The notes under the pieces were generated by a model that was not told where the DNA came from, did not search any database, and saw only the letters and a program-made list of their open reading frames with translations. A DNA stretch of 64,000 nt from Fen-1273 sp963748405 (GTDB taxonomy: Bacteria > Bacteroidota > Ignavibacteria > UBA10030 > UBA6906), in the NCBI GenBank assembly GCA_963748405.1, contig CAVVIT010000012.1:33080-97079 (forward strand), in the 5' to 3' direction. Shown piece after piece: positions 1-10,300 of this stretch. How positions within the stretch are numbered: position 1 is the stretch's first letter; every line of letters starts with the position of its first letter. Made by a program: the position numbers and the translations under genes.

Positions 1-718
1 TTTCACGGGCTGGATGCTCCTCTCGTACAGGAAGCCCTGCTTCTCCTCCTCGGCAATCGACTCGTGCCCTCCGTCGAACGTCACAGACGAGAACCCCAGG
101 ACATACTGGGTCGCGGGATCCAACGCCCCCGGCGAGTGGATCGCCGTCGACCTGGGAAAATCGTGCACCGTCCGCGCCGTCCAGGTGAATTTCACCGACT
201 ATAGGTCCGGCATCTATGCGCGCGATTCGACGGTGTTCACGCAGTTCCGGCTCTCCGGCTCCGGCGACGGAAAACAGTGGAAGGTCATTGCGGACCTGAG
301 CGGCGAGCGGAGGGACAGGCCGAACGCGTACATTGAACTCCCCGCTCCCGTGAGAACGAGATACGTCAGGTATGAACATCTGCACGTGGCTGCGGCACAC
401 CTGGCCATAAGCGATATCAGGATCTTCGGGAGCGACGGCGGCCCGCTTCCGGGTGCGCCCCGTGATCTCCGCGTCCGCCGGCACGAGGATCCCCGTGATG
501 CCACCGTGAGCTGGAAGGGAGTTCCCGGGGCGGTGGGATACAACATCCTCTGGGGCATCGCAGGGTCAAAGCTCTACCAGACGTACCAGGTGTTCGCCGA
601 CCGGCCTGATTCGCTCGAAGTGCGCGCTCTCGGCGCCGGCCAGCGCTATTACTTTGCCATTGAAGCGTTTAACGCCGCCGGCGTCTCCCCCCCGAGCAAG
701 TCATTAGCAGTGAAGTAA
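1..718 (+). CDS. C-terminal part of a secreted glycosidase-type protein with discoidin and fibronectin III domains (5' truncated by window)
   Basis: The frame is open from base 2, so only the 3' end of the gene is present. Numbered from the ATG at 14, residues 1-140 look like a discoidin (F5/8 type C, CBM32-like) jelly roll, with GEWIAVDLGKSC near the start and TRYVRYEHLHV near the end. Residues about 148-234 look like a fibronectin type III domain ending in YYFAIEAFNAAGVSPPS. The lead-in GWMLLSYRKP followed by discoidin plus FnIII is an arrangement I know from family 43 glycosidases of Bacteroidota, where these domains follow the catalytic propeller. The catalytic part is upstream and unseen, so the enzyme class is inference; the binding domains are well supported. 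A terminator-like hairpin follows about 75 bp after the stop. Confidence 0.75.
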   Translation, partial: FTGWMLLSYRKPCFSSSAIDSCPPSNVTDENPRTYWVAGSNAPGEWIAVDLGKSCTVRAVQVNFTDYRSGIYARDSTVFTQFRLSGSGDGKQWKVIADLSGERRDRPNAYIELPAPVRTRYVRYEHLHVAAAHLAISDIRIFGSDGGPLPGAPRDLRVRRHEDPRDATVSWKGVPGAVGYNILWGIAGSKLYQTYQVFADRPDSLEVRALGAGQRYYFAIEAFNAAGVSPPSKSLAVK

Positions 719-794
719 CGGTCGCGAGTTGTCAGTGCGAAGCGAAGCGTCTGCGTTAAACCCCCGCCTCTCCCCCCCCGTCTAACAGTAAACC

Positions 795-822
795 GCCCGG
801 AATGGGCCGGGCACTTGTTTTT
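795..822 (+). terminator. Rho-independent terminator after the discoidin/FnIII gene
   Basis: A 6-bp perfect GC stem (GCCCGG at 795-800 pairing with CCGGGC at 807-812) with a 6-nt loop is followed within 5 nt by a run of five T. The position suits the end of the upstream gene. Confidence 0.6.
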
Positions 823-844
823 CATGTTAACTGTTACATATATC
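815..844 (+). promoter_or_regulatory. Possible sigma70-type promoter for the lipoprotein at 937
   Basis: TTGTTT at 815-820 and TATATC at 839-844 are 18 bp apart, in the T-run of the preceding terminator. The match is partial, but the placement about 90 bp before the lipoprotein start is sensible. Confidence 0.3.
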
Positions 845-936
845 GAGGAGTAGGGGTTAAGCTTTCACCACCATCACCCCCCACCCAAAAACCAGTGCTT
901 CATCACATTCATCAATTTCCTGTCGAGGGAGGGGTT

Positions 937-1470
937 ATGAACCGAACAACAGCGTGGCTCGCTGTCCTTGTGTTCGCCGTCGCCGCCGGGGGGTGCGCGC
1001 CGGAGTACTCGAGGTATCATTACCGTGAACGTCCGCCGGTCAGAGATTCGCTCGCGTTGATGTCGAAACAGGACGTCATCGCGCTTTCGAAGACGAAGAT
1101 CGGTGATGGCGTCATCATCAGTTTGATCAACAACTCGGGATCCACGTTCCATCTCAGGACGAACGACGTCATCGAGCTCGCGGATTCCGGAGTGAGCGAT
1201 ACGGTGATCAGTGCGATGATGAGGACGGATGCTCCGGATGGCGGTGGTGGGGAACCCGGCAGATACTACGCGGGCTATCCGCCGTACTACTGGTGGGGAG
1301 TCACCCCGTGGTGGTCCCCCTGGTATTTCTCCGGGTACTACGGGTACTTGGGCGGGTATTACGCGCCTTACTACTACAGGGGATATGCACCGTACTACGG
1401 CGGCTACCGCTATCGCTCGTACGGTGGCGGCGGTGGCGGTGGATATCGCGCAATGGGTCGTCGACGCTGA
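937..1470 (+). CDS. Small lipoprotein with a repeat-like DVI motif domain and Tyr/Gly-rich tail
   Basis: The ATG at 937 is chosen over the upstream in-frame ATG at 802 because a purine-rich GGGAGGGG lies just before it and it begins a lipoprotein signal (MNRTTAWLAVLVFAVAAGGC, Cys20). The 802 start would lie inside the preceding terminator. Residues about 40-95 hold two related segments (QDVIALSKTKIGDGVIISLI and NDVIELADSGVSDTVISAMM), a motif I have seen in uncharacterised envelope proteins. Residues about 100-177 are very rich in Tyr, Gly and Trp and end in GGGGGGGYRAMGRRR. Function unknown; probably anchored in the outer or inner membrane. A mutated copy of its last 28 codons and downstream region recurs at 2752-2953. 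Confidence 0.75.
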   Translation: MNRTTAWLAVLVFAVAAGGCAPEYSRYHYRERPPVRDSLALMSKQDVIALSKTKIGDGVIISLINNSGSTFHLRTNDVIELADSGVSDTVISAMMRTDAPDGGGGEPGRYYAGYPPYYWWGVTPWWSPWYFSGYYGYLGGYYAPYYYRGYAPYYGGYRYRSYGGGGGGGYRAMGRRR

Positions 1471-1590
1471 AGTCGTCCATTCGCTGAATTTTCTTCTCGA
1501 ATCTTGGGCCTGACAGGCGCGTTGTTGCCGTGTAACATGTCCCCCCCTTCGGTACCGGCGCGACCTGAAGGGCCCGAGCCCATTTTCATC
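1387..1590 (+). repeat. Direct repeat, copy 1: 3' end of the Tyr/Gly-rich lipoprotein gene and its downstream region
   Basis: About 204 bp closely matches 2752-2953. It covers the PYYGGYRYR..GGGGGGG..RR coding end, the TGA, and about 120 bp of non-coding DNA ending GGGCCCGAGCCCATTT. Differences are scattered substitutions and a change in a C-run. This copy is in the intact gene. Confidence 0.9.
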
Positions 1591-1622
1591 CCCGAATCAA
1601 ATCCGTACAGCAAGAGGAGTTA

Positions 1623-2297
1623 TCACTTCTCCTGAGGTGGTTCCAGCAGCTTCATCGGGACCTTGAGATTGATCAATCCTCCCGGGAGTCGCTCGATTGC
1701 GATCCTGGATTTGGGCAGCCGGATAAGTTTCCTGTCCCAGAATATGGATATTGCCTCTGCAGTTTCTTCCTGAATCGGCCAGGAATTAAGTGTAATCATT
1801 TGAGACGTTGCTGGCGGGTCTGATTTCTCCTTCTTCACTATTCTGGCGTCACCTTTTGTCACTACTCTGTAGTGTTCGGTCGAGAGGGCGAATGCCCCCG
1901 CAATCGCGCCGGGGACCACACCCATGGCTACGCCCATGACGCCGGCATCCCCTATATATCTGGCATCCTGGTTGCCGATCACGATTCCGCGAAAAGCGCC
2001 CCGACCGATACCCCGTAGTACGCTCGTCAGGACGATTTCATCCACTCTGGAAAGCGGGAGCACAATTTCCACGTCGTTCGAGGGATCATAACCAACCAGA
2101 CTGTCCGTTCTGAACGTCAGCCGCTCCAGGTCAAATTCGTTTCCTTCGATCGAGTAAACAATTGAACTGCGCCCCTCCATTTTGTCCATTGCCTCAACGA
2201 ATTCGCCAGCGCCCGGGTCCCGCGGAAGGTAGAACGTTGTCGAACATCCCATGAGCAGAATGAGAGTGCAGGACCAGAGGATTGTCAGAGATTTCAT
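1623..2297 (-). CDS. Lipoprotein of unknown function
   Basis: 224 residues. The start is supported by a strong AGGAGGTG a few bases upstream on the minus strand. Residues 1-18 form a lipoprotein signal ending in LILLMGC (Cys18). The middle has two short glycine-rich hydrophobic stretches (GIGRGAFRGIVIG and GVMGVAMGVVPGAIAGAFA) like those of glycine-zipper envelope proteins. Before them is a beta-strand-like region (residues 40-95). No family recognised. The base composition is visibly lower in GC than its neighbours. It is transcribed convergently with the Tyr/Gly-rich lipoprotein at 937-1470. Confidence 0.7.
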   Translation of the reverse strand: MKSLTILWSCTLILLMGCSTTFYLPRDPGAGEFVEAMDKMEGRSSIVYSIEGNEFDLERLTFRTDSLVGYDPSNDVEIVLPLSRVDEIVLTSVLRGIGRGAFRGIVIGNQDARYIGDAGVMGVAMGVVPGAIAGAFALSTEHYRVVTKGDARIVKKEKSDPPATSQMITLNSWPIQEETAEAISIFWDRKLIRLPKSRIAIERLPGGLINLKVPMKLLEPPQEK

Positions 2298-2682
2298 AAG
2301 TGCACCTCCTCAGTGGACTCTTCAAACATACTCCACCGGGTAATGCCAGGTGTCACCAAAATGTCAGATACCGAAAAATCGCCTTCTGTGCCCAAAGCCT
2401 CAATTGGGAATTGTCAGATGCGGGGGATGTCGCAAGAGGGGGGGGACTCACGCTACCGGAGACGATGGACAAATCTGCGCAGGTCCCCGGGCAGTCGGAA
2501 CATCGTGGCCGGGATTCGTCCGTCAGAGCCAGACCCTGAACACTGTGAGAGCGATGACCATGGCCGAACATATTCGGAAGAATCCGTCGAGAATGAGATT
2601 CAATGCTGTTGGGTTTCCTGACGAAATCCAGATCCGCTCCTTGCGTTCTGACCCCGCCTCCGCCTGTACGCTCAACTCCCGG

Positions 2683-2751
2683 TGGGGGCGCCTTCTTCCT
2701 TCAAATCCTGATGAACCACGCGATGACGACGATATTGACCCCCCGGAGCGC
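2683..2751 (-). pseudogene. Remnant of the 3' end of a membrane protein gene related to the one at 13542-13997
   Basis: On the minus strand this stretch reads VNIVVIAWFIRI followed by a stop, against VNIVVIAWFVRIW in the small membrane protein at 13542-13997. The DNA match runs from about 13608 to 13675, with a run around GCGATGACGACGAT conserved. Only the tail is present, ending exactly where the lipoprotein-derived repeat begins. Confidence 0.6.
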
Positions 2752-2953
2752 GCGCCGTACTATGGCGGCTACCGCTATCGCACGTACGGCGGAGGTGGCG
2801 GCGGTGGAAACGGTTCGATGGGCCGTCGACGCTGAGGTCGTGCGTTAGCTGAATTCTCTTCTCGAATCTTGGGCCTGACAGGCGCGTTGTTGCCGTGTAA
2901 CTTTCCCCCCCCCGGTACCGGCGTGACCTGAAGGGCCCGAGCCCATTTCCATC
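2752..2953 (+). repeat. Direct repeat, copy 2: detached fragment of the Tyr/Gly-rich lipoprotein gene end
   Basis: About 202 bp matching 1387-1590. It still encodes APYYGGYRYR, the glycine run and GRRR plus stop, but has no upstream gene body, so it is a pseudogene fragment. A C-run has expanded and other substitutions are scattered through it. Confidence 0.9.
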
Positions 2954-3214
2954 TTCTTCTGATTCATTCTGCCCGCCTCGCGTTTCCGTCTCGATCGTCC
3001 CGCCACGCTTGAACGCCTCTCCTTTCTCCGCCCTTCAGTTTTCTCGCAAATAGCGTATTTTTCGCGACCGTGCGGTCGGATGCATCCCGGCAAGTGGTGC
3101 ATCCGCCCAATAACCTTCCCACACTCGAACGGTCAGTTGCGGATTGTCCCGATTGTATATACCATTGCCTGTGTTCGTGCTGTATCCGTTCTGCCCCTCC
3201 ATCTGGCAACCGCC

Positions 3215-6200
3215 ATGACCCTCTCCCGATGTCTGATTGCGCTGGTGATCTTCCCCGCAGTTGCCGCACCACTTCATGGCCAGGCCCAAAGATCATATCT
3301 CAGTCCCCTTTCAATTGACAAGGGCCTCAGCTTCAGCTGTGTTAATGCCATTCTGCAGGACCGGAGAGGGTTTCTCTGGTTCGGCACCGCCAACGGGTTA
3401 AACAGGTACGATGGCGGTGATTTTGTCGTGTACAGGACGGACCCGGCGGAATCCACCTCGATATCCGCGAACGAGATAAGATCAATGTTTGAGGACAGGC
3501 ACGGAGATCTCTGGATTGATGCGTCCACAGAGCTCAACCGCTTCGACAGGATCAAGGGGACGTTCACACGATGTTTGCGCGGTGCGCATTTGGTGTCTAT
3601 GTACGAGGATACATCCGCCGGTCCGGGACTGGAAGCTATGTGGTTTGCCACGAACGGATCCGGTCTCTACCGCTATGACAGGAATACGCAGGCGTTCACT
3701 CGGTACCGTCACAATCCGGGCGATCTCAACAGCCTGTCGAGCGATTCCGTGATTTCTCTTTTTGTCGACCGCAAGGGGACTCTCTGGATCGGCGCGATCA
3801 ATGGCCTCAATTCGCTTGATACACAACGCGGTCAATTCACTCACTATCCTGACGGTCCGGCTCATCAGGTTCAGAAGATCATTCAGGATCGAGACACTGC
3901 TCGTCCGGTCCTCTGGATCGGTACCGATGACGGTCTGTACGCGTACGACTACTCGGCAAGGTCGTTTTCGCACTACCGGAACCGGTTTGCACGGCCGGGC
4001 CGGAGCTGGGACAATTGGGTCGTCGACCTCTATTGTGACCATGAGGATTCACTCTGGGTCCTCTTGAGGTTGGGAATTGCCCGGTTTGACCGTGTGACAA
4101 TGAGTATCGAAAACTATCAAAGTTGTGACGATCCCATTGCGCCGCGATTTTTGACATCGCAGTTCCTCGAAGACAGAACAGGGGTTGTCTGGGCTGTAAG
4201 GACGTGGAATTTTCAGATAGCGCATGATCCCGTGAAACACATCTGGGATGTTCATTCTTATGGCGACATTTTCTGGGCCCTCTCGATGCTGGAGGACAAT
4301 ACCGGAACAAAATGGTTTGGGACAATGTCTGGGGGCCTGAGGAAAGTCGATAAATCAGAAAAACAATTTGAATTCTTCACGGTTCAGCCTGGCGATACGA
4401 CGAGCCTTTCATTCCAGACCGTGAACGGAATCTGGGAGGACCATTCGGGATTTGCCTGGATCGGGACGGCAGACGGATTGAACAAGCTTGACCCTTCAAC
4501 GGGGCGATTCAGGCACTATCTCCCGGAACCGGGAAATGGGTCCAGCCTGATCGATGGGGGAGTGTGCCGTGTTCTTGAAGACCGGCAGGGAGCGCTGTGG
4601 GTTGGTACTGCGGCTGGACTTGACAAATTTGACCGGAAGAACAACACGTTTAAACACTACGTCCACGATCCCCGAAACCCCAGTAGCCTGACGTCGGACT
4701 TTATACACCTTGTCCTTCAAGACAGGGAGGGAAGGTTGTGGGTTGTCCCCGCCAACGGCGTTCTCGAAGAATTCAATCGCAGATCAAACACGTTTCTCCA
4801 CCACTTCCCTGGGTACCCGAAAACCCCCAATTATGGAAGGCCGACTTCTCTGATTCAAGACAGCGGCGGCCTCCTGTGGCTCGGGCTCGAAAGCGGAGGG
4901 GTGACCTCATATAATCCCGCCACCGGGAAATTCGTACAATATGTCCACAGTGCGGACCCGGCGACAGGGAGGGGAAGCCTGAGTCAGAATGATGTGGCTT
5001 CAATTCTGGAGGACCACAACGGAGTGCTCTGGATCGGGACGCGTGCGGGGCTTAACAGATTCGATAGGAGCTCGGGTACATTTTCTCAAGTCAGTGTCAG
5101 GGATGGACTGGCAAGTGATTGGATCGGTGGTATTCTGGAAGACGGGCATGGCCGTCTATGGTTAGGGACCGCAAAAGGAATCTCACGCTACGACCCGCGG
5201 ACAGGTGCAGTCCGGAATTTTGACGCAAGTGACGGTGTGAAATTTGATGTCTGTGAAAATGCTCACAAGGGCGGAACGGGCTATATGTACTTTGGCGGAT
5301 TCAAGGGGTTCGTTCGATTCCACCCCGATAGCATACGCGACAATACGTATGTCCCCCCGGTTGTCATCACAGAGTTCCGGGTATTCGACAAACCCGCCCG
5401 GCCCGACACAGCAATATCCGAGAAGAAATCACTGGAACTCTCGTACAGAGATAATGTGTTCTCCTTCGCATTTGCGGCGCTGAACTACACCCATCCGGAA
5501 AAGAATCAGTACGCGTACAAACTTGAAGGCTTTGACAGGGACTGGGTCTACTGTGGATCACGAAGGACGGCGTCCTACACAAATCTTGAGGGGGGGTCGT
5601 ACACATTCCGCGTGAAAGGATCGAACAACGACGGCGTCTGGAATGATGCGGGAACTTCGATACTTGTCACGATCATTCCCCCCTTCTGGGCGACGCTGTG
5701 GTTCACAGTGCTTGTTCTTACCGCGGCCGTTCTCTCTGTCGGCGGAGCCACCCGGTTCATCCTTGTGCGGAGGCACAACAGGACAGTGGATAAGTTGAAA
5801 TATGAGGGGGCGCTGGAGCAGGAAAGGCTCCGGATATCCCAGGACATGCATGACGAGGTAGGGGCAAGCCTGACGGAGATCGCCCTCCTCAGCGAATTGA
5901 CGAAAAAGGACATTGAGGAGCGGCATGAAACGATGATACACGCCCAACAGATTTCCGACAAGGTGGCGGAGGTGATCGACACGTTCAGCCAGATCATCTG
6001 GGCTCTTAACCCGAAGAACGATACGCTCGACAATTTGATTGCCCATGTGCGGCATTATGTCGTACGGTATCTCGGGATGACGCCGATCAGGTGCATATTT
6101 GACATCCCGGAGGCTATTCCGCCCCTGCACGTATCTGCGGAGGCCCGAAGGAACCTTTTCCTTGTCGTCAAAGAGGCCGTACATAACGTCGTCAAGCATT

Positions 6201-6430
6201 CGAAGGCTTCAGAGGTAAGAATCTCCATGACGATGAACAGCGAGGCCATGGAGATCAATATCGCCGACAACGGGGAAGGATTTTCGCTTGAAGAGAGGGA
6301 AGGAACGGGGAATGGGCTGGGGACAATGAGGAGGAGGATCGAGGACTTGAGAGGGAGATTCCTGCTCGAATCGAATCATCTTCTGGGGAGCATTGTCAAA
6401 ATCTCTCTTCCCCTGGGTTCGTCCGGTTGA
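3215..6430 (+). CDS. Sensor histidine kinase with periplasmic two-component-regulator propeller (NarL-type partner kinase)
   Basis: The frame is open from 3080, but the ATG at 3215 begins a signal peptide (MTLSRCLIALVIFPAV..) and gives a normal N-terminus of 1071 residues. Residues about 30-690 are a propeller of a dozen or so repeats carrying W(F/I)GT and NRYD/DKFD signatures (Reg_prop). Residues about 747-818 are a Y_Y_Y domain, 824-852 a transmembrane helix, and 870-935 a HisKA_3 dimerisation domain with phospho-acceptor His879 in QDMHDEVG. Residues 977-1067 are a HATPase domain with KEAVHNVVKHS, DNGEGF and GLGTMRRR. It lacks a fused receiver or AraC domain, so it differs from the hybrid regulators of Bacteroides and should signal to the response regulator that follows. 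The ligand is unknown; such propellers often sense saccharides. Confidence 0.92.
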   Translation: MTLSRCLIALVIFPAVAAPLHGQAQRSYLSPLSIDKGLSFSCVNAILQDRRGFLWFGTANGLNRYDGGDFVVYRTDPAESTSISANEIRSMFEDRHGDLWIDASTELNRFDRIKGTFTRCLRGAHLVSMYEDTSAGPGLEAMWFATNGSGLYRYDRNTQAFTRYRHNPGDLNSLSSDSVISLFVDRKGTLWIGAINGLNSLDTQRGQFTHYPDGPAHQVQKIIQDRDTARPVLWIGTDDGLYAYDYSARSFSHYRNRFARPGRSWDNWVVDLYCDHEDSLWVLLRLGIARFDRVTMSIENYQSCDDPIAPRFLTSQFLEDRTGVVWAVRTWNFQIAHDPVKHIWDVHSYGDIFWALSMLEDNTGTKWFGTMSGGLRKVDKSEKQFEFFTVQPGDTTSLSFQTVNGIWEDHSGFAWIGTADGLNKLDPSTGRFRHYLPEPGNGSSLIDGGVCRVLEDRQGALWVGTAAGLDKFDRKNNTFKHYVHDPRNPSSLTSDFIHLVLQDREGRLWVVPANGVLEEFNRRSNTFLHHFPGYPKTPNYGRPTSLIQDSGGLLWLGLESGGVTSYNPATGKFVQYVHSADPATGRGSLSQNDVASILEDHNGVLWIGTRAGLNRFDRSSGTFSQVSVRDGLASDWIGGILEDGHGRLWLGTAKGISRYDPRTGAVRNFDASDGVKFDVCENAHKGGTGYMYFGGFKGFVRFHPDSIRDNTYVPPVVITEFRVFDKPARPDTAISEKKSLELSYRDNVFSFAFAALNYTHPEKNQYAYKLEGFDRDWVYCGSRRTASYTNLEGGSYTFRVKGSNNDGVWNDAGTSILVTIIPPFWATLWFTVLVLTAAVLSVGGATRFILVRRHNRTVDKLKYEGALEQERLRISQDMHDEVGASLTEIALLSELTKKDIEERHETMIHAQQISDKVAEVIDTFSQIIWALNPKNDTLDNLIAHVRHYVVRYLGMTPIRCIFDIPEAIPPLHVSAEARRNLFLVVKEAVHNVVKHSKASEVRISMTMNSEAMEINIADNGEGFSLEEREGTGNGLGTMRRRIEDLRGRFLLESNHLLGSIVKISLPLGSSG

Positions 6431-6491
6431 TGCACCCCGGCGTGCGTGAGGAAGTCTGTGAGGGCAGATTCTCCATGACAGGTGGTCCACA

Positions 6492-7115
6492 ATGATCAAA
6501 GTAGCAATAGTCGAGGATAACGAACGAATCCGTAGCGGGCTGTACACGTTGATTAATGGATCCGACGGATTTCAGTGTGTTGCAGCATACGGTGATGCGG
6601 AATCCGCTCTCGCTCATCTGATGCACCTTAACCTCGACGTCGTTCTGATGGATATCAAATTGCCAGGGATGTCAGGCATCGAGTGCGTCGCCCGACTGAA
6701 AGAACGGCATCCGGCTTTTGAGATTATGATGCTTACCGTGTATGAGGAGAACGAGCTTGTATTCAAGTCGCTTCTGGCCGGAGCGACGGGCTATATTGTG
6801 AAACGGACACCCCCCGCAGAACTGCTCGAGGCGATCAGAGATTTGCACGATGGTGGTTCGCCTATGTCCGATCAGATCGCCCGGAAAGTTGTCCGGGAAT
6901 TCCAGGAGCTGGGAAGATCGTCGACGGAGACTGAGAATCTGACCGAGCGCGAAATGGAGATTCTCACCTATCTTGCAAAGGGATATCATGACAGTGAGAT
7001 CGCCGCAAAATTCTTCCTGAGCATCAAGACCGTACGAACCCATCTCAGAAACATCTATAAGAAGCTGCACGTCCGCTCACGCACGGAAGCTGTTCTGAAA
7101 TACCTCAAGAAGTAA
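6492..7115 (+). CDS. LuxR/NarL-family response regulator
   Basis: 207 residues. Residues 1-120 are a receiver domain with acidic residues E8/D9, phospho-acceptor Asp54 (VLMDIKLPGMSG), Thr82 and Lys104. Residues about 147-207 are a LuxR-type helix-turn-helix with LTEREMEILTYLAKG and IAAKFFLSIKTVRTH. It lies 61 bp after the propeller histidine kinase and is its likely partner; the kinase has the HisKA_3 fold that pairs with this class. The targets may include the metalloprotease and TonB receptor just downstream, but that is inferred only from position. Confidence 0.95.
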   Translation: MIKVAIVEDNERIRSGLYTLINGSDGFQCVAAYGDAESALAHLMHLNLDVVLMDIKLPGMSGIECVARLKERHPAFEIMMLTVYEENELVFKSLLAGATGYIVKRTPPAELLEAIRDLHDGGSPMSDQIARKVVREFQELGRSSTETENLTEREMEILTYLAKGYHDSEIAAKFFLSIKTVRTHLRNIYKKLHVRSRTEAVLKYLKK

Positions 7116-7333
7116 ACCTCCCGCATTCCCTCTCCCCGAAGTCCTTTTCTTCGCTTATACCTACAACTGCGTAGTTCTACCTCTGTTACGCATAATTCTT
7201 GACCTGATTTACCTCGTAGTACCGATGTCATAGAACGGCACGCCTCTCTACGTTGCCTCCACCTATTTCAGGCCTGCGCGGCTTGACCGCTCAGGGAGAA
7301 CGTCGGTGGATTTCAACAGGAGGAGGTGTGGCC

Positions 7334-10300
7334 ATGAGACATGCAGCGCTCATTGCGATCCTTTTGTGGGCCCCGCTGGCCATTCCGCAGGGCAGAAACG
7401 TGCACGCTGACAGGATGTGCGCATTGCAGGGTGGTGTCTCACCGAAGCAGATCGTCGATTCGGTGTTCAACCTCAAGATCCTTCTCGTCCAATTTACAGA
7501 CGTCAGGTGCCGGATGGACGCCGACGCGACGTCCCCCCGGTACACATGCGCAGATTTTGAAGATCTTCTGGGCTCGGAGGGGGTGTACGTCTCTCCCGCG
7601 ATGCATTCCCCCGACGGGGATGAGGTGTTTGGAAGCATGAACGACTACTTCATCAACATGTCGGGGGGAAGGATGAGGATTCATGCCTTCGTCGTCAACC
7701 GGAGGGATAGCCTCTCGGGCAAACCTGTCTGGATTACGCTCGGCCAGACGAAACAGTATTATCAGGAGACCACTGTCGACTTCTTCTATGATTCGTTCGA
7801 TCTGGCAATCGCCCTGGGACTCGATGTGGCACGATCAGAAAATACAATGCTTGCCGTCATCTATGCAGGGAACACTTATTTCCTCAACGGCGGACTCAAC
7901 CCCAGGGCCTGGGGGCTGAACTACGTCATGAGCGAGGTTCAGGGGAAGCCCTACAACCAGGAACTCCCGGGTGCAAGGTTCTCGAGAATAGGAATTCACT
8001 GTCACGAGTTCGCGCACACGCTGGGGATCGGCCATTCCACCGGGGGCAGGGCCGATCTGATGTACGGGGGCACCTCAAACGGTTCGGTGGACGGAAATGC
8101 GCCTGCTCCGTTAAATGCCATAGTGCGGGCACGGTTGGGGTGGGCCGGCGTCATCTCCGCGGGAAGTATGGACCGGCAGGAGGTTGATCTCCCTTACTCG
8201 CTCGGCAAGCCCACCGTCTACGTGATGGAGAACAGCGTGGGGGATCAGTTCTACGTCGAAAACAGGAGATTCGATCAGACGATGACGATCGGCGCGACGG
8301 TGGTCCCTGATTACAACAATGTGATGTTCTTCCCTCCCGCAGGTCCCCACCATGCAATAACCCAGGGGATATTTGTCTGGCGCGTGACCACGGACGGCGA
8401 TCTGGCCGATCCAGGCTATTCGAGTGAGGGACTCGTGTATGCGAGCGGCAGATACGGAAGAACATATCCGGAGAATGAAGTTTCCGACACGGACGACGGC
8501 GTCCCGTTTCCCGGTGTGAGCAATAACACACTCCTGACGCCCTGGTCTGACCCGAGAAATCCTTACATACGCGAATCCGACTTTTTCACACCCGGTCTCT
8601 TCCACTATACGCTCTACGTGCCGAACACGAAAGGGGGAGCGAACTGCGGGATGGAAGTCCTGTCGGGAGATCGTGCGGCCGGCACATTCCGCGTCAGGTT
8701 CTATTCGTCGAACCCGCCCAATCCCGCGCTTGCACTCTTGCCTGTCCCGGACAGCGTGGGATTTTACGAAAGCAGGAGGACGGTCATCCGCCGGGACTCC
8801 GGATCCATCCACCAGGCAGCCGAGCTCGGGGGAGAGATTTTCTACCGACGGTCAACGGATGGGGGCCGGAGCTGGAGTCCGGCATCTCCCGTTTCCTCAG
8901 GTTTGGGAGGAAACAGCGCGCCGTGTATGGCGCGTGCGGGCACGGCTCTGCTGATGACGTGGCAAACAGATGCCAGTGACGTTGCGGACACGGGCCGCTC
9001 TATCATCCTGGTCAGAAGCACTGATGCGGGAAAGAGCTGGTGTGACACACTCAATCTGGGGTGGTCGAGTCATTGCGCTCCCCCGGGGGCGGAACCCTTC
9101 CTTGCCGGTGCGAATGACGGGTCAGCCATTCTCGTCTATCGGGCCGAAAGATCGTCGCTTGTATCCACGTATTCCTCTGACGCAGGGATCACCTGGAGTC
9201 CCCAGCGGGCGGTTCTTTCGGGCTGTAACCCTTTGATTGACCCTTCAGTTCTCCTGGCCAAACCAATGAACGGCGGGGTTGAAGAGGAAATCGCATATTG
9301 CTCAGATTCTTCCGGTGGTTCGCCGACGGTCTATGTTGAATGTTGTCCGTTCGCGATGGAAATGTCAGGTCACTCGGTGAATTTCTCCCGGACGATCCCT
9401 TCCGGGTACGTTTCCTTCTCCCGGCCGGCGTTCATCGCTGCCTGCCCGGGCGGTACCCGTCCCACCCGTGTCCTCTGGGATGCGATTGACCTGTTTGAAT
9501 CGAATTCGCGGGCGATTGTTCTTCGGGGCATGTATGCTTCGTCCCCCGGCAATTCCTCTACGATCCTTAAAGGATCGTGGCAGGACGATCTGTCGTTGAA
9601 ATGCATGGAAGATGTCCTGGCCGGAAAGTTGCGATGGAGATATCAATCGCGTGTGCTCAATCTGCTGGATACAACGGGCGGCTCTGAAGTGAGTATTGAA
9701 GTCGGCGGTATCGGACTCCGCCATCGAGACGGAAGTATAGACTCACTCAACCTTGTGGATCCTCCGGCCGACACTGCAAGACTGGACGAGGCCGCGCTCC
9801 TCAATTCTGGCAGATCCGGCGCATTCATCCTGGGCCCCGGGGCCGATACATTGATTGTGGTTTTCGGTGTGTACGGGAAATCTCCCTCCTCATTGTTCAC
9901 CGCATCGCAGGGTCACGTTGGAATTCAGATTGTCTGCGGGCAGGGCGATACGGTCATTGCCACACTGTTCAGTCAATCGGCTGCGACGTTCGGGGATTAT
10001 GAGCGGAATCTTACACGTCTTGCACTCCCCGTCGGCCCCCTCGCGCAGCTATGGGCCAAGCAGCCCGTCTCGTTTCGGATTAACACTGACGGCCTCCGGT
10101 CTGATATCCCGTTGACTCCGGGGCTGTGCCACATGTATTCGAATCTTGCGCAGGATCCCGTGTTATTTTCTGTAACGGAGGTTGCGGGTGGACGTCACGA
10201 CGGAACTCCGCCTCCCACATATTCCCTTGCGCAAAACTATCCTAACCCGTTCAACCCCTCAACGATCATTCGGTACAGCCTGCCGCACGCAATACCTGTG

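Larger units (their letters stand above)
2298..3214. other. Long non-coding stretch with gene remnants
   Basis: No intact gene is evident. Bases 2683-2751 resemble a gene tail at 13.6 kb and 2752-2953 duplicate the end of the 937 lipoprotein; both are listed separately. Short open frames here, including one of 161 codons at 2350-2835, end in the duplicated tail but have no plausible N-terminus. TATATA at 3156-3161 could be a -10 element for the histidine kinase, but no good -35 was found at the right distance. Confidence 0.6.

Noticed and set aside
802..936. Upstream in-frame extension of the Tyr/Gly-rich lipoprotein
   Set aside because: It starts in the preceding terminator; the ATG at 937 has the Shine-Dalgarno and lipoprotein signal.
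2350..2835. 161-codon open frame ending in the Gly-rich tail
   Set aside because: Its tail is a detached duplicate of the 937 gene and the N-terminal part has no protein-like character.
7116..7333. TTGACC at 7199-7204 as a promoter for the metalloprotease
   Set aside because: No plausible -10 hexamer lies 16-18 bp downstream.
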